NCBI GenBank assembly: GCA_020634415.1
Contig: JACKBT010000056.1
Location: 1-27,767 of the forward strand
Length of the DNA stretch: 27,767 nucleotides
Source: Ardenticatenaceae bacterium
GTDB taxonomy: Bacteria > Chloroflexota > Anaerolineae > Promineifilales > Promineifilaceae
Reading direction: 5' to 3'
Shown: positions 7,078-14,062 of the stretch, piece after piece
Layout: each line of letters starts with the position of its first letter
Numbering within the stretch: position 1 is the stretch's first letter
The notes under the pieces: model-generated
The model's input: the letters and a program-made list of their open reading frames with translations, nothing else
Told to the model about the DNA's origin: nothing
Databases searched by the model: none
Made by a program: the position numbers and the translations under genes

Positions 7078-7376
7078 AACATGACAACTTCTTGCATGAT
7101 ATAAGGCTTGAGGCGAGGTTTGAGGCTCTCTTTGATAGCCGTTTGCACCTTAACACCTAGCAAATCCGACAGGTAGTTTTCCAAATTGACCAAATCCAAC
7201 AAACTCATACGCGGCGGCTCTTCTAGCTCAATCAGAACGTCAAGATCACTATCAAACCGCTGTTCGCCACGCACATAAGAACCAAAGACACCAATCTCAA
7301 CCACGCCATACCTTTCAGCCAGGTATGGCTTTTGTTTGTAGAGAATTTGTTTGATTTCGGTCAATGTTTTCATCAT
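7074..7376 (-). CDS. mntA: MntA-like minimal nucleotidyltransferase antitoxin
   Basis: A 100-residue MNT-type nucleotidyltransferase. GVFGSYVRGEQRFDSDLDVL contains the G-S-x10-D-x-D motif (Gly32-Ser33, Asp44, Asp46), which binds Mg-ATP. It is the antitoxin of the HepT/MntA (type VII) toxin-antitoxin system and inactivates HepT by AMPylation. ATG codons at 7376 and 7373 are both possible; an AGG six bases upstream slightly favours 7376. The order, antitoxin first and toxin second with a 4-base overlap, is typical. Fragment 7373-7561 immediately upstream is a transposase remnant that runs into this start. Confidence 0.92.
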   Translation of the reverse strand: MMKTLTEIKQILYKQKPYLAERYGVVEIGVFGSYVRGEQRFDSDLDVLIELEEPPRMSLLDLVNLENYLSDLLGVKVQTAIKESLKPRLKPYIMQEVVML

Positions 7377-7561
7377 GCAGACCTATTCGCCAATGAACTA
7401 CTGTAAATTTTAGAGGATGAGCGAGGAGATAGCAACAGCTTTACAGGTTGTTCGTCTTTGCTTGGATTGTGTCTGGATTGGGGATGGCTGGCAACAGTTG
7501 TTTGCTCTTCGCCCCAGTTGTAAATATGGTACATCTGCCCGAACTCTAGCTTTTCCAGCAT
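7373..7561 (-). pseudogene. 5' remnant of a REP-associated tyrosine transposase
   Basis: A strong ribosome-binding site (AAGGAGGG) precedes an ATG at 7561. The first residues, MLEKLEFGQMYHIYNWGEEQ, match the N-terminus of REP-associated (IS200-like, Y1) transposases, where the usual start is FYHIYNRG. After about 17 residues the resemblance is lost and the frame ends at 7373, on the start of mntA. The catalytic His-x-His and Tyr are absent. I read it as a transposase decayed or deleted before the MntA-HepT module. Confidence 0.6.
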
Positions 7562-7585
7562 AGTTCCCTCCTTATGAGTACGCCA

Positions 7586-7679
7586 AGACTTGACAGGTTT
7601 TGGACGATATGGGTCAAGCAAGGCATCTCAAATCCCCGACATGCTTATCAAACAGGTTGCTTGTAAACCTGTCAGGTCT
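7586..7679. repeat. REP-like inverted repeat near the transposase remnant
   Basis: AGACTTGACAGGTTT (7586-7600) and AAACCTGTCAGGTCT (7665-7679) are inverted copies with 14 of 15 bases matching. A second small hairpin overlaps the right copy: ACAGGTT (from about 7652) and AACCTGT (to about 7672). Such AGACCTGACAGG words resemble REP palindromes mobilised by the transposase type whose remnant lies next to them. Confidence 0.55.
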
Positions 7680-7813
7680 GGGATGATAGCTTGGTGGGGT
7701 GGGGGTGTCAACGAGCCAGTTAATTTCGTCGGTGTAGGGCAAGCATGGCGGGAACATAATAACCTGTAATTTGGGAGAATGGTTAGCTAACGATAGAATT
7801 ATTTTTTATGTTA

Positions 7814-7845
7814 GTACGTAAGTCATATATATGATAGATACGTAC
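7814..7845. promoter_or_regulatory. Dyad-symmetric site upstream of the oxoamine synthase
   Basis: GTACGTA (7814-7820) and TACGTAC (7839-7845) form an inverted repeat around the self-complementary core TCATATATATGA (7823-7834). It lies 40 bases before the preferred start at 7885 in an AT-rich region. It could be an operator or overlap the promoter. No regulator gene is adjacent. Confidence 0.4.
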
Positions 7846-7884
7846 AGCAGGTATACATCATATGATGAAAAAGAGGACAAGAAC

Positions 7885-9099
7885 ATGATTTCTGGGGCGA
7901 TTTCAAACCGAATGCCTTTGACCCCGCCCTTGTTGTGGGATGTTGACCACTACAAGGAAGAGGGACTTTATTTTTATTTGGAAGCGACCGAGGAGATGCT
8001 GCCGAACGGCCGTGTGCTGGTCGAAAATTACGGCGAGATGATTATGCTGGGTGGCTACTCCTATTTGGGGTTGATCGGTCATCCTCAGATTAACGCGGCG
8101 GCGAAAGCGGCCGTTGACGAGTTTGGCACAGGCACATATGGCGTGCGCCTGTTGGCTGGCTCACTCACTTTACATAACCAATTGGAAGAACGTATTGCCC
8201 GCTTTAAGCAGACGGAAGCGGCCGTTACCTTTTCCAGCGGTTACGTCACCAATGTCGCCACCATCTCCTCTCTGCTGCGACGCGGCGACACGGTGATTAG
8301 CGACAAATTGAACCATGCCAGCATTGTGGATGGTTGTATGCTCTCCATGGCCACCCATGTGCGCTTCCGCCACAATGATATGGATCACCTGGAGCGGCGG
8401 TTACAAGAGGCCAACCCGGACGGCCGTAAATTAGTCGTCGCCGATGCCGTGTTTAGCATGGATGGGGATGTGATTAATCTGCCAGAAGTACATCGCTTGT
8501 GCCGCCAGTATGGCGCGTATTTGATGATTGACGAAGCCCATTCCATTGGTGTGTTGGGGCAAACGGGGCATGGCATTGAAGAACATTTTGATATGCCGCC
8601 CGACAGTATAGACATCAAAATGGGCACGTTGAGTAAGACGATTCCGGCGGCGGGCGGCTATGTGGCTGGCAGCCAGGAATTGATTAATTTCCTCAAGCAT
8701 GAAGGGCGGGCCTTTATCTTTTCGGCGGCACTGCCCCCGGCTTCGGCGGCGGCGGCGATGGCGGCGTTTGATGTAATTGAGGCGGAGCCGGAGCGCATTC
8801 GCAAGGTGCAGGATAATATGAACCGGTTTGCGAACTGTTTACGCCAGGTGGGATTTGATTTGCTGTTTACGGAAACGGCCGTTATCCCCGTCATTTGTGG
8901 CTCAACCGAGAAAGCTGGCACATTAGCCCGCTACTGCCGCGATCACGGCATCTTCGTTCAGGCCGTCATCTCGCCCGTTGTGCCAGAAGGGCTGGCCCGC
9001 TTACGCGCCTGCGTCTCGGCCGCACACACCACCGAAGATATTGATTATTGTGTGCGGGTGATTATTGAAGGGGGGCGGAAACTGGGAATCATTGAGTAA
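7885..9099 (+). CDS. Alpha-oxoamine synthase family PLP enzyme
   Basis: A 404-residue fold-type I PLP enzyme of the group containing 8-amino-7-oxononanoate synthase, 2-amino-3-ketobutyrate CoA ligase, 5-aminolevulinate synthase and serine palmitoyltransferase. It condenses an amino acid with an acyl-CoA. MIDEAHS (Asp216, His219) and the Schiff-base lysine in GTLSKTIPAAGGY (Lys251) are present, as is GTGTYGVRLLAGS early in the protein. The precise substrate cannot be fixed; no biotin or threonine genes are nearby. The start at 7885 has AGAGGA seven bases upstream; an in-frame ATG at 7831 overlaps the dyad site and is less likely. It is monocistronic and ends inside a hairpin. Confidence 0.85.
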   Translation: MISGAISNRMPLTPPLLWDVDHYKEEGLYFYLEATEEMLPNGRVLVENYGEMIMLGGYSYLGLIGHPQINAAAKAAVDEFGTGTYGVRLLAGSLTLHNQLEERIARFKQTEAAVTFSSGYVTNVATISSLLRRGDTVISDKLNHASIVDGCMLSMATHVRFRHNDMDHLERRLQEANPDGRKLVVADAVFSMDGDVINLPEVHRLCRQYGAYLMIDEAHSIGVLGQTGHGIEEHFDMPPDSIDIKMGTLSKTIPAAGGYVAGSQELINFLKHEGRAFIFSAALPPASAAAAMAAFDVIEAEPERIRKVQDNMNRFANCLRQVGFDLLFTETAVIPVICGSTEKAGTLARYCRDHGIFVQAVISPVVPEGLARLRACVSAAHTTEDIDYCVRVIIEGGRKLGIIE

Positions 9100-9134
9100 T
9101 TGGGTAATTGGGTAATTACCCAATTATCCAATTA
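9097..9134. terminator. 38-bp bidirectional hairpin bounded by two stop codons
   Basis: TAATTGGGTAATTGGGT (9097-9113) pairs with ACCCAATTATCCAATTA (9118-9134) across an AATT loop, with a single G-T wobble. The left end is the TAA of the oxoamine synthase. The right end was the TAA of the convergent rhodanese gene before the IS630 element inserted at its terminal TA. It probably terminated both genes. Confidence 0.65.
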
Positions 9135-9160
9135 CTGCTTAGTTAAGTTAATTTTTACAC
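9135..9160. repeat. Left terminal inverted repeat of the IS630 element
   Basis: CTGCTTAGTTAAGTTAATTT followed by TTACAC. It mirrors the right end at 10354-10379 with four mismatches. Confidence 0.85.
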
Positions 9161-9195
9161 AATATGTAGGGCTACAAAATAGCCAAAATCGTCGT

Positions 9196-9873
9196 TCATT
9201 GTTCTTTAACAACCGGATAAAGTTTTCTCAGTTTGATACGAGCATCCTCAGCCGTGAATTGCCAATGAATCTTAGCCTGTAGGGAATTGCGCCGAAGCTG
9301 CCAAGCGGCAACTTCCTGAGCGACAGTCTCCTTGTTCGGCAAGCGACGATTAAGACATTGACGGGTGAGAACGGAAAGTTCACATTCGGCCACATTAAGC
9401 CAAGAGCCGTGTTCAGGCGTGTAATGCCATTCTAACTTGGCCGCAATGCGTCTGGCTTCTTGAGGGGGGAAGGCTGCATAAAGGCAGGCAGGGGAGTGAG
9501 TATTGAGATTGTCGGTGATAAGGACAATCTTCTCCGCCTCAGGAAAGTCCTCATCCACCAAAAGGCGTAGCTCTTGAGCCATATCCAGACTTGTGCGTCG
9601 GTTGGTGACATGAACCCTGCGCCAGCCTGTCAAAGGTTGTACCTTGATAAAAAGGTTGACAGTCCCGTTACGTGTGTACTGATAATCCTGACGAACTACC
9701 TCACCAGGGGTCATCGGTAAATGGCCCCGAGGCGTTTCATGCAAGGTCACACTTTGTTCATCCAGGCAAACTTGGGGTCGCTTGGGGTCAAAAGGTCGTT
9801 GATACACTTCCAAAACATCTTCCATCTTAGCCACGTACTGGGCTGAGGGTTTACCGATACACCAGCTTTTCAC
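9196..9873 (-). CDS. IS630 transposase, catalytic part (orfB, -1 frame)
   Basis: A 225-residue frame encoding the DDE catalytic domain. VCLDEQS holds the first Asp, LITDNLNTHS the second, and HGSWLNVAECEL the Glu, as in IS630/Tc1-mariner transposases. The listed ATG/GTG start is probably not used. A -1 shift at an eight-A run (plus strand 9893-9900) joins it to orfA as ERLKKNDLKPWRVKSWCIG, the expected continuous IS630 sequence. It ends 36 bases inside the left inverted repeat. The fused transposase of about 375 residues cuts and pastes the element into TA sites. Confidence 0.9.
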   Translation of the reverse strand: MKSWCIGKPSAQYVAKMEDVLEVYQRPFDPKRPQVCLDEQSVTLHETPRGHLPMTPGEVVRQDYQYTRNGTVNLFIKVQPLTGWRRVHVTNRRTSLDMAQELRLLVDEDFPEAEKIVLITDNLNTHSPACLYAAFPPQEARRIAAKLEWHYTPEHGSWLNVAECELSVLTRQCLNRRLPNKETVAQEVAAWQLRRNSLQAKIHWQFTAEDARIKLRKLYPVVKEQ

Positions 9874-10325
9874 TCGCCATGGCTTGAGGTCGTTTTTTTT
9901 AACCGTTCCCAGACGGCTACGTGGCTAATGCTCTCTATGACTTCTAGTTCTACCAGCTGCTCGGCTAACAATCTCATTGTCCACTTACTCACTCCCTCTG
10001 GTGGGTCGCTACAGGCCAAAAGCGTTAATTGCGCTTCTACCTCCCCTGTTAGTTTTGGGGGAGACCCTGACCGAGGTTTGTCATATAAGGTGGCTTCCAT
10101 CCCTTCATCCAAGTAGCGTTTCCTAATATTGGCCACTGTTTTCTTACTCACCTGCATGGCCTCAGCTATCCTGGCATTTGTCCAATGCTCCCCTTGACTG
10201 TAATCTGTTAGCAAGAGGATGCGTGCTCGTGTTTGGGTACGAGCCGCCGTTTGCCCACTTCTGATGATGCTGGTTAAACTTGTTCTTTCTTCGGTTGTTA
10301 AGGTTATTTTTCTATGTTTACTCAT
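9870..10325 (-). CDS. IS630 transposase, DNA-binding part (orfA)
   Basis: A 151-residue frame with an N-terminal helix-turn-helix (WTNARIAEAMQVSKKTVANI, about residues 47-66), a linker rich in basic residues (DKPRSGSPPKLT) and a second helical domain. These are the inverted-repeat-binding parts of an IS630 transposase. In its own frame it ends in a short off-frame tail (TTSSHGE). The functional product is expected from -1 ribosomal frameshifting on the AAAAAAAA run near codon 143, which continues into the DDE domain. Confidence 0.9.
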   Translation of the reverse strand: MSKHRKITLTTEERTSLTSIIRSGQTAARTQTRARILLLTDYSQGEHWTNARIAEAMQVSKKTVANIRKRYLDEGMEATLYDKPRSGSPPKLTGEVEAQLTLLACSDPPEGVSKWTMRLLAEQLVELEVIESISHVAVWERLKKTTSSHGE

Positions 10326-10353
10326 GAGCGTAATTGTACGCTCTTCTTTGATA

Positions 10354-10379
10354 GTGTAAAATTTTTCTTAACTAAGCAT
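10354..10379. repeat. Right terminal inverted repeat of the IS630 element
   Basis: Reverse complement reads ATGCTTAGTTAAGAAAAATT followed by TTACAC, matching the left end at 22 of 26 positions. Its outermost base supplies the last A of the rhodanese stop codon. Confidence 0.85.
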
Positions 10380-10789
10380 TACTCTACAGGCAAACCCGCC
10401 TCTTGCCAGGCCAAAATACCACCCGACATATTGTGCACATTGTCATAACCCTGCTGACGCAAGAAATCTGCTACTTGTCCGCTGCGGTTGCCGCTGCGGC
10501 AGGTGACGATGACTTCTTTGTCGGTGGGGATTTCGCTGAGACGGCTGGCAACTTCGCCCATGGGGATCAAGGTGACACCGGGGATGTGACCTTCATCGTA
10601 CTCCCACTGCTCACGGACATCGAGAACGAGTACGTTGTCGAAATCTTTAACGGCCGCTGTGGTTTTGGCATCTATGGTGTCGGGCAGGGTAGTGGGATCA
10701 ATGGCAGCCGTATCTTCGCCAGTTGTGCCACCGCCACAGGCTGTCACCATCAGTAAAAGAGTGACCAGAATCAACAGAATTTTCTTCAT
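10379..10789 (-). CDS. Rhodanese-domain lipoprotein
   Basis: A 136-residue exported protein. MKKILLILVTLLLMVTACGG is a lipoprotein signal with lipobox V-T-A-C (Cys18). The mature part is a single rhodanese domain with LDVREQWEYDEGHIPG and active-site loop TCRSGNRS (Cys97). It should carry a persulfide or act in thiol chemistry on the outer face of the membrane. The ATG at 10789 is chosen over 10834 because AAGGAG lies 9 bases upstream and the signal starts cleanly. Its stop codon straddles the IS630 target duplication. It is transcribed away from the TlpA/CcdA genes. Confidence 0.9.
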   Translation of the reverse strand: MKKILLILVTLLLMVTACGGGTTGEDTAAIDPTTLPDTIDAKTTAAVKDFDNVLVLDVREQWEYDEGHIPGVTLIPMGEVASRLSEIPTDKEVIVTCRSGNRSGQVADFLRQQGYDNVHNMSGGILAWQEAGLPVE

Positions 10790-11008
10790 ATTTACATGCT
10801 CCTTATTGGAAAAATCAGTGCCAAACATACCCATTTTTTAGCCACCCTTCAAGTCGTTTTACACAACTCTTACCAAGCCTAAACTCGCAGGGTTTCGCTA
10901 ACGAGAGTGTGCTCACGCCAACCGGTAAAACCCTTCGGTCTCTCAACCACATTGCTCCTTACCTAATCTCTTGTGAATCTTTGGGAATTCATGGGGTTGA
11001 CACCACAT

Positions 11009-11036
11009 GTAGGGACGAGGCGCGCCTCGTCCCTAC
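11009..11036. repeat. 28-bp perfect GC-rich palindrome
   Basis: GTAGGGACGAGGCG followed by its exact complement to CCCTAC forms a 14-bp stem with no loop bases. It resembles the intergenic REP-like palindromes (GTAGGGGCGA type) seen in Chloroflexota and Cyanobacteria. There is no T-tract, so it is not an obvious terminator. Confidence 0.7.
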
Positions 11037-11163
11037 CACAAGTACCGATAATCTCTTCAAATCCTAAAGACCCATCTCTTGTAAGAGTATCGTAATTTTT
11101 TCCCAAGCTATGTGTAAGCCTCCAAAGTTAATCTCACGCCGTACACCAATTGTTTTTAAGAGC

Positions 11164-11190
11164 CATGATCAAGTGTATGACTTGATGATG
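11164..11190. promoter_or_regulatory. Dyad upstream of the TlpA-like gene
   Basis: CATGATCAAG (11164-11173) and CTTGATGATG (11181-11190) are inverted with one mismatch and a 7-base spacer. The site lies directly before the ribosome-binding site AAAGGAAG of the gene at 11213. It could be an operator or an mRNA hairpin near the start. Confidence 0.35.
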
Positions 11191-11212
11191 GGATAGAAAG
11201 GAAGATGCAACT

Positions 11213-11926
11213 ATGAAATGGCACTATAAGATTTTAACGTTGGTTCTTTTGCTTTTGTTAGCCGCCTGCACCAGCCAGGCAACGCAGACGGAGAGTGAGC
11301 CGGAAACGGCCGTTACCACCTCTCAAGACAACAGTGAAGACATGATGGACGACGAAGCCATGTCTGACGAAAGCATGGAACACGACGACGAAATGATGGC
11401 CGAAGACGACGAGGCCATGTCTGACGAAAGCATGGAACATGATGATGAAATGATGGACGACGAGACCATGGACGACGAGACCATGATGACCGATCTGCCC
11501 GCCTGGCAAACCATCGCCCTCACCGATGTGACCACCGGCGAAAGCTTCACCATCGCCGATTTTGCCGGCAAAACTGTCTATGTAGAGCCAATGGCTACCT
11601 GGTGCACCAACTGCCGCCGTCAGTTAGGTCACGTGCAAGAGGCACGCGCCCAACTAAATGATGAAAATGTCGTCTTCATTGGCATCAGCGTCGAAACCAA
11701 TATTGATGATGCCACCCTGGCCCAATACACAGAGGATACGGGCTACGACTGGACATTTGCGGTAGCCACACCCGAAATGCTGCAATCACTGGCGGAGCAG
11801 TTCGGCCAAACCATCACCAACCCGCCTTCTACCCCCCACTTTATCATCTACCCCGATGGCACAACCACTGACTTAGCGACAGGCTTTGAAACGGCCGATG
11901 AGCTAATCCCCCAACTGCAAGGGTAA
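11213..11926 (+). CDS. TlpA/ResA-like thioredoxin lipoprotein with acidic repeats
   Basis: A 237-residue exported thiol-disulfide protein. It has a lipoprotein signal with lipobox L-A-A-C (Cys19). A very acidic Met-rich linker (about 38-93) follows, with two 19-residue repeats of the type EAMSDESMEHDDEMM. The thioredoxin domain contains ATWCTNC (Cys131/Cys134) and the cis-proline region NPPSTPHFIIYPDG. It should reduce or oxidise extracytoplasmic thiols. The CcdA-like protein 77 bases downstream is the natural electron donor. AAAGGAAG at 11197-11204 supports the start. The acidic Met/Asp/His-rich linker might bind metal ions, which is a guess. Confidence 0.9.
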   Translation: MKWHYKILTLVLLLLLAACTSQATQTESEPETAVTTSQDNSEDMMDDEAMSDESMEHDDEMMAEDDEAMSDESMEHDDEMMDDETMDDETMMTDLPAWQTIALTDVTTGESFTIADFAGKTVYVEPMATWCTNCRRQLGHVQEARAQLNDENVVFIGISVETNIDDATLAQYTEDTGYDWTFAVATPEMLQSLAEQFGQTITNPPSTPHFIIYPDGTTTDLATGFETADELIPQLQG

Positions 11927-11942
11927 GCAAGTAGCAAGTAGC

Positions 11943-11985
11943 AAGTGGCAGGTGGCAGGTTTGCAGAACTTGCCACCTGCCACTT
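11943..11985. repeat. Hairpin of GTGGCAG words between the TlpA-like and CcdA-like genes
   Basis: AAGTGGCAGGTGGCAGGTT (11943-11961) pairs with AACTTGCCACCTGCCACTT (11967-11985) around a 5-base loop, with one wobble. It is preceded by direct repeats of GCAAGTA. It may attenuate transcription into the downstream gene or stabilise the mRNA. Similar words recur in the hairpin after the CcdA-like gene. Confidence 0.55.
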
Positions 11986-12002
11986 GTCACAACAAACCAT
12001 CC

Positions 12003-12668
12003 ATGAGCGAACTAATTCAGGCTTTCATCTTAGGCAACGGAGCCATTCTCACCAATGTTTGTGTACTGCCCCTTTACCCCGGCCTCATCGCTTTTTTGGC
12101 AGGCAATGCCCAAAACGAACAGGCGCAGCGCGGCCTGAAATGGCTGGGCTTATTGGTTTTGGCCGGTGTTTTAACCTTAATGACAGTGGTGGGGCTGCTG
12201 CTTTATCTGTTGCAGCAATCTTTTGATGTCATTTTGCCCATTTTGCTGCCCATTATTTACGGCATTGTCATCATCATGGGCCTCTTCATGCTCACCGGGC
12301 GCAACCCCTTTAACCGCCTCAGCACAGCACAGTCACCTGTGCTGAACAATCCCTATTCCGGTGCATATGTCTATGGGCTGCTGTTGGGGCCAATGACGCT
12401 GCCCTGCACAGGGCCGCTGATTGTGAGTGCCTTTCTTTTGGGTGCGGGCAGTCTGGCAAACTTAACGGGCAGTCTGGCTTACTTTTTGGCGTTTGGGCTG
12501 GGGTTTGGCTGGCCGCTGGTTTTGCTGCCCTTCATCGCAGCTCCTTTCCAGCGCCGCTTCACCCGCTGGCTCACACAAAACTACAAGCTGCTTACTCGTC
12601 TATCGGGTGCGCTGCTGGTGGGGATTGGGGTGTTGGGCATTTTTGCCGATTTGCTGCCCAATCTTTAA
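12003..12668 (+). CDS. CcdA/DsbD-type transmembrane electron transporter
   Basis: A 221-residue membrane protein with about six hydrophobic segments. The pattern fits the CcdA branch of DsbD: one cysteine in the first segment (TNVCVLPLYPGLIAFLAG) and one in the fourth (GPMTLPCTGPLIV). These two cysteines pass electrons from cytoplasmic thioredoxin to an outer thiol protein, presumably the TlpA-like lipoprotein encoded just upstream. The ATG at 12003 gives the normal family N-terminus. An earlier in-frame start at 11952 would translate the intergenic hairpin and is rejected. Confidence 0.88.
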   Translation: MSELIQAFILGNGAILTNVCVLPLYPGLIAFLAGNAQNEQAQRGLKWLGLLVLAGVLTLMTVVGLLLYLLQQSFDVILPILLPIIYGIVIIMGLFMLTGRNPFNRLSTAQSPVLNNPYSGAYVYGLLLGPMTLPCTGPLIVSAFLLGAGSLANLTGSLAYFLAFGLGFGWPLVLLPFIAAPFQRRFTRWLTQNYKLLTRLSGALLVGIGVLGIFADLLPNL

Positions 12669-12704
12669 GGTGGCAGGTGGCAAAACGGGTTTACCTGCCA
12701 CTTT
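12667..12704. terminator. Convergent hairpin after the CcdA-like gene
   Basis: AAGGTGGCAGGT (from about 12667) pairs with ACCTGCCACTTT (to about 12704), with one mismatch. A T-rich stretch (TAATTTTT) follows on the plus strand, giving a plausible intrinsic terminator. It sits between convergent genes and reuses the GTGGCAGG word of the hairpin at 11943-11985. Confidence 0.55.
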
Positions 12705-13833
12705 AATTTTTGCGTTTAACCACCACCAGTGTGAAGTCGTCAAAGGGTGGGGTTTCGCCGGCGAAGGTGGTAACGGCCGTTGTAATCACATGGAGCATAT
12801 CCGGTGCAGAAACGGCCGTTGCCCTCTCCACCACCGCCACCAGCCGCTCCTCCCCAAACATCTCCCCCGCCTCATTCCGTGTCTCCGTCAGCCCATCCGT
12901 AAACAAAATCAAAAAATCCCCCGGCTCCACCGCCGCTTCCCTTTCCACCGGATGAATTTCCGGCAAAACGCCCAATAAAAAGCCCGAAGACTTCAAAAAC
13001 GCCACCGACCCCGTACTCGCCCGCCGCCACAGCGGCCACTCATGGCCACCGCTGGCAAACCGAATATGCCCCGATCTCGTATCCAGTGAAGCATAAAACA
13101 TGCTCAAAAAAAGGCGGGCATGGGCATCTCGCGCAATAAAATTATTGGTACGCTTCAACACCATCGCCGGGCCATGTCCATTCGCAATTTCCGCCCGAAT
13201 CAAGGTGCGGCTCATCGCCATAAACAACGCCGCAGGCACACCTTTGCCCGTCACATCAGCAATCACAATATTGATACGCTGCGGATCATCAGGGGCCAGC
13301 ATAAAGTCATATAGATCGCCCCCCACCTGCCGCGCTGGCCGATAGAAAGCCGCAAACTCCCAGCCCGGCAGTTGCGGACAGCCTTCCGGCAGCAAACTAA
13401 GCTGAATCTGCCGTCCAATGACCAATTCCTCCTCCATCCGCTGCCGTCCCACCTCTTCCAACATAAAGCGGCGCAGCCTATTCGACATAATCCGCATGAT
13501 ACGAATGGCAAAATCCGGGTACTGACGGGTGAGAGACACAAACTCATCGTAACCTATATAGAGCAGTTTGCAGTCCGTGGCTGCCGCCGCCGCCGCACTG
13601 CGCGGTTGGGTGTCAATCAAAGCCATTTCCCCCAACACGCTGCCCGGATACAGATGGTCAATGGGATGTTCCTCAATGGTGACACTCACTTCTCCTTCCA
13701 CCACAATATACATCCCTTCGCCCAAATCACCACGATGGAAAATAATCTCTCCTTTTTTATAGAAGCGGTGGGCGGTTGAATCCTGAAAAAAGCCAAACCC
13801 CCGCATTTGATCCGAGTCAAACACTTTGGTCAT
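12703..13833 (-). CDS. cNMP-binding-domain protein with PP2C/RsbU-type phosphatase
   Basis: A 376-residue regulator. Residues about 10-130 form a cyclic-nucleotide-binding-like domain (FYKKGEIIFHRGDLGEGMYIV, then GSVLGEMALIDTQPRSA). After a helical linker (about 130-160) comes a SpoIIE/RsbU-type PP2C phosphatase with GGDLYDF, IVIADVTGKG, LFTDGLTE and DDFTLVVV, which supply the metal-binding aspartates. It probably dephosphorylates an anti-sigma-factor antagonist or similar partner in response to a nucleotide or other ligand. No partner-switching genes are next to it. No clear ribosome-binding site precedes the ATG. Confidence 0.9.
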   Translation of the reverse strand: MTKVFDSDQMRGFGFFQDSTAHRFYKKGEIIFHRGDLGEGMYIVVEGEVSVTIEEHPIDHLYPGSVLGEMALIDTQPRSAAAAAATDCKLLYIGYDEFVSLTRQYPDFAIRIMRIMSNRLRRFMLEEVGRQRMEEELVIGRQIQLSLLPEGCPQLPGWEFAAFYRPARQVGGDLYDFMLAPDDPQRINIVIADVTGKGVPAALFMAMSRTLIRAEIANGHGPAMVLKRTNNFIARDAHARLFLSMFYASLDTRSGHIRFASGGHEWPLWRRASTGSVAFLKSSGFLLGVLPEIHPVEREAAVEPGDFLILFTDGLTETRNEAGEMFGEERLVAVVERATAVSAPDMLHVITTAVTTFAGETPPFDDFTLVVVKRKN

Positions 13834-14023
13834 AATAGTTATGTGTTGCTTTCAGAAAAGGCATCCTTTTTGACTAGAATGATCTCGTTCTGATTGGTAT
13901 CTGTTATCTGGTAACGGAATTCGTCTCCAACATTGCGACTCATACGAGTGCCCATATCCCCCAAAAATCAAGTTGGGCTAATGGTACACAGGTTTAATTT
14001 TTCGGGCAAAGGGGATGGTGATA

Positions 14024-14055
14024 GTGTGCAGACACAACACGGCATGTCTGCACAC
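14024..14055. repeat. Hairpin downstream of the GH5-like gene
   Basis: GTGTGCAGACA (14024-14034) and TGTCTGCACAC (14045-14055) form an 11-bp perfect stem with a 10-base loop, 8 bases beyond the stop of the minus-strand gene at 14063. There is no T-tract in either direction. It may stabilise or terminate the transcript. The rest of 13834-14023 shows nothing assignable. Confidence 0.5.
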
Positions 14056-14062
14056 GTCAGGC

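Larger units (their letters stand above)
9135..10379. mobile_element. Complete IS630-family insertion sequence
   Basis: The 1245-bp element has inverted ends: TGCTTAGTTAAG followed by a T-rich stretch and TACAC, with 22 of 26 bases matching between the two ends. It is flanked by TA dinucleotides (9133-9134 and 10380-10381), the usual IS630/Tc1-mariner target duplication. It contains two overlapping transposase frames joined by an A-rich slippery site. All parts look intact, so it may be recent. It separates the oxoamine synthase gene from the convergent rhodanese gene. Confidence 0.9.
10790..11212. other. Intergenic region between divergent redox lipoprotein genes
   Basis: This 423-bp stretch holds no convincing gene. 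It contains the rhodanese ribosome-binding site, a 28-bp GC-rich palindrome at 11009-11036, a TTGACA at about 10997 without a convincing -10, and a dyad at 11164-11190 just before the TlpA gene. The remainder shows nothing I can assign. Confidence 0.6.

Noticed and set aside
11009..11036. Intrinsic terminator
   Set aside because: The palindrome is not followed by a T-tract in either direction and lies far from either flanking stop codon.
11952..12002. Extended CcdA-like N-terminus
   Set aside because: It would translate the right arm of an intergenic hairpin, and the membrane protein begins naturally at 12003.
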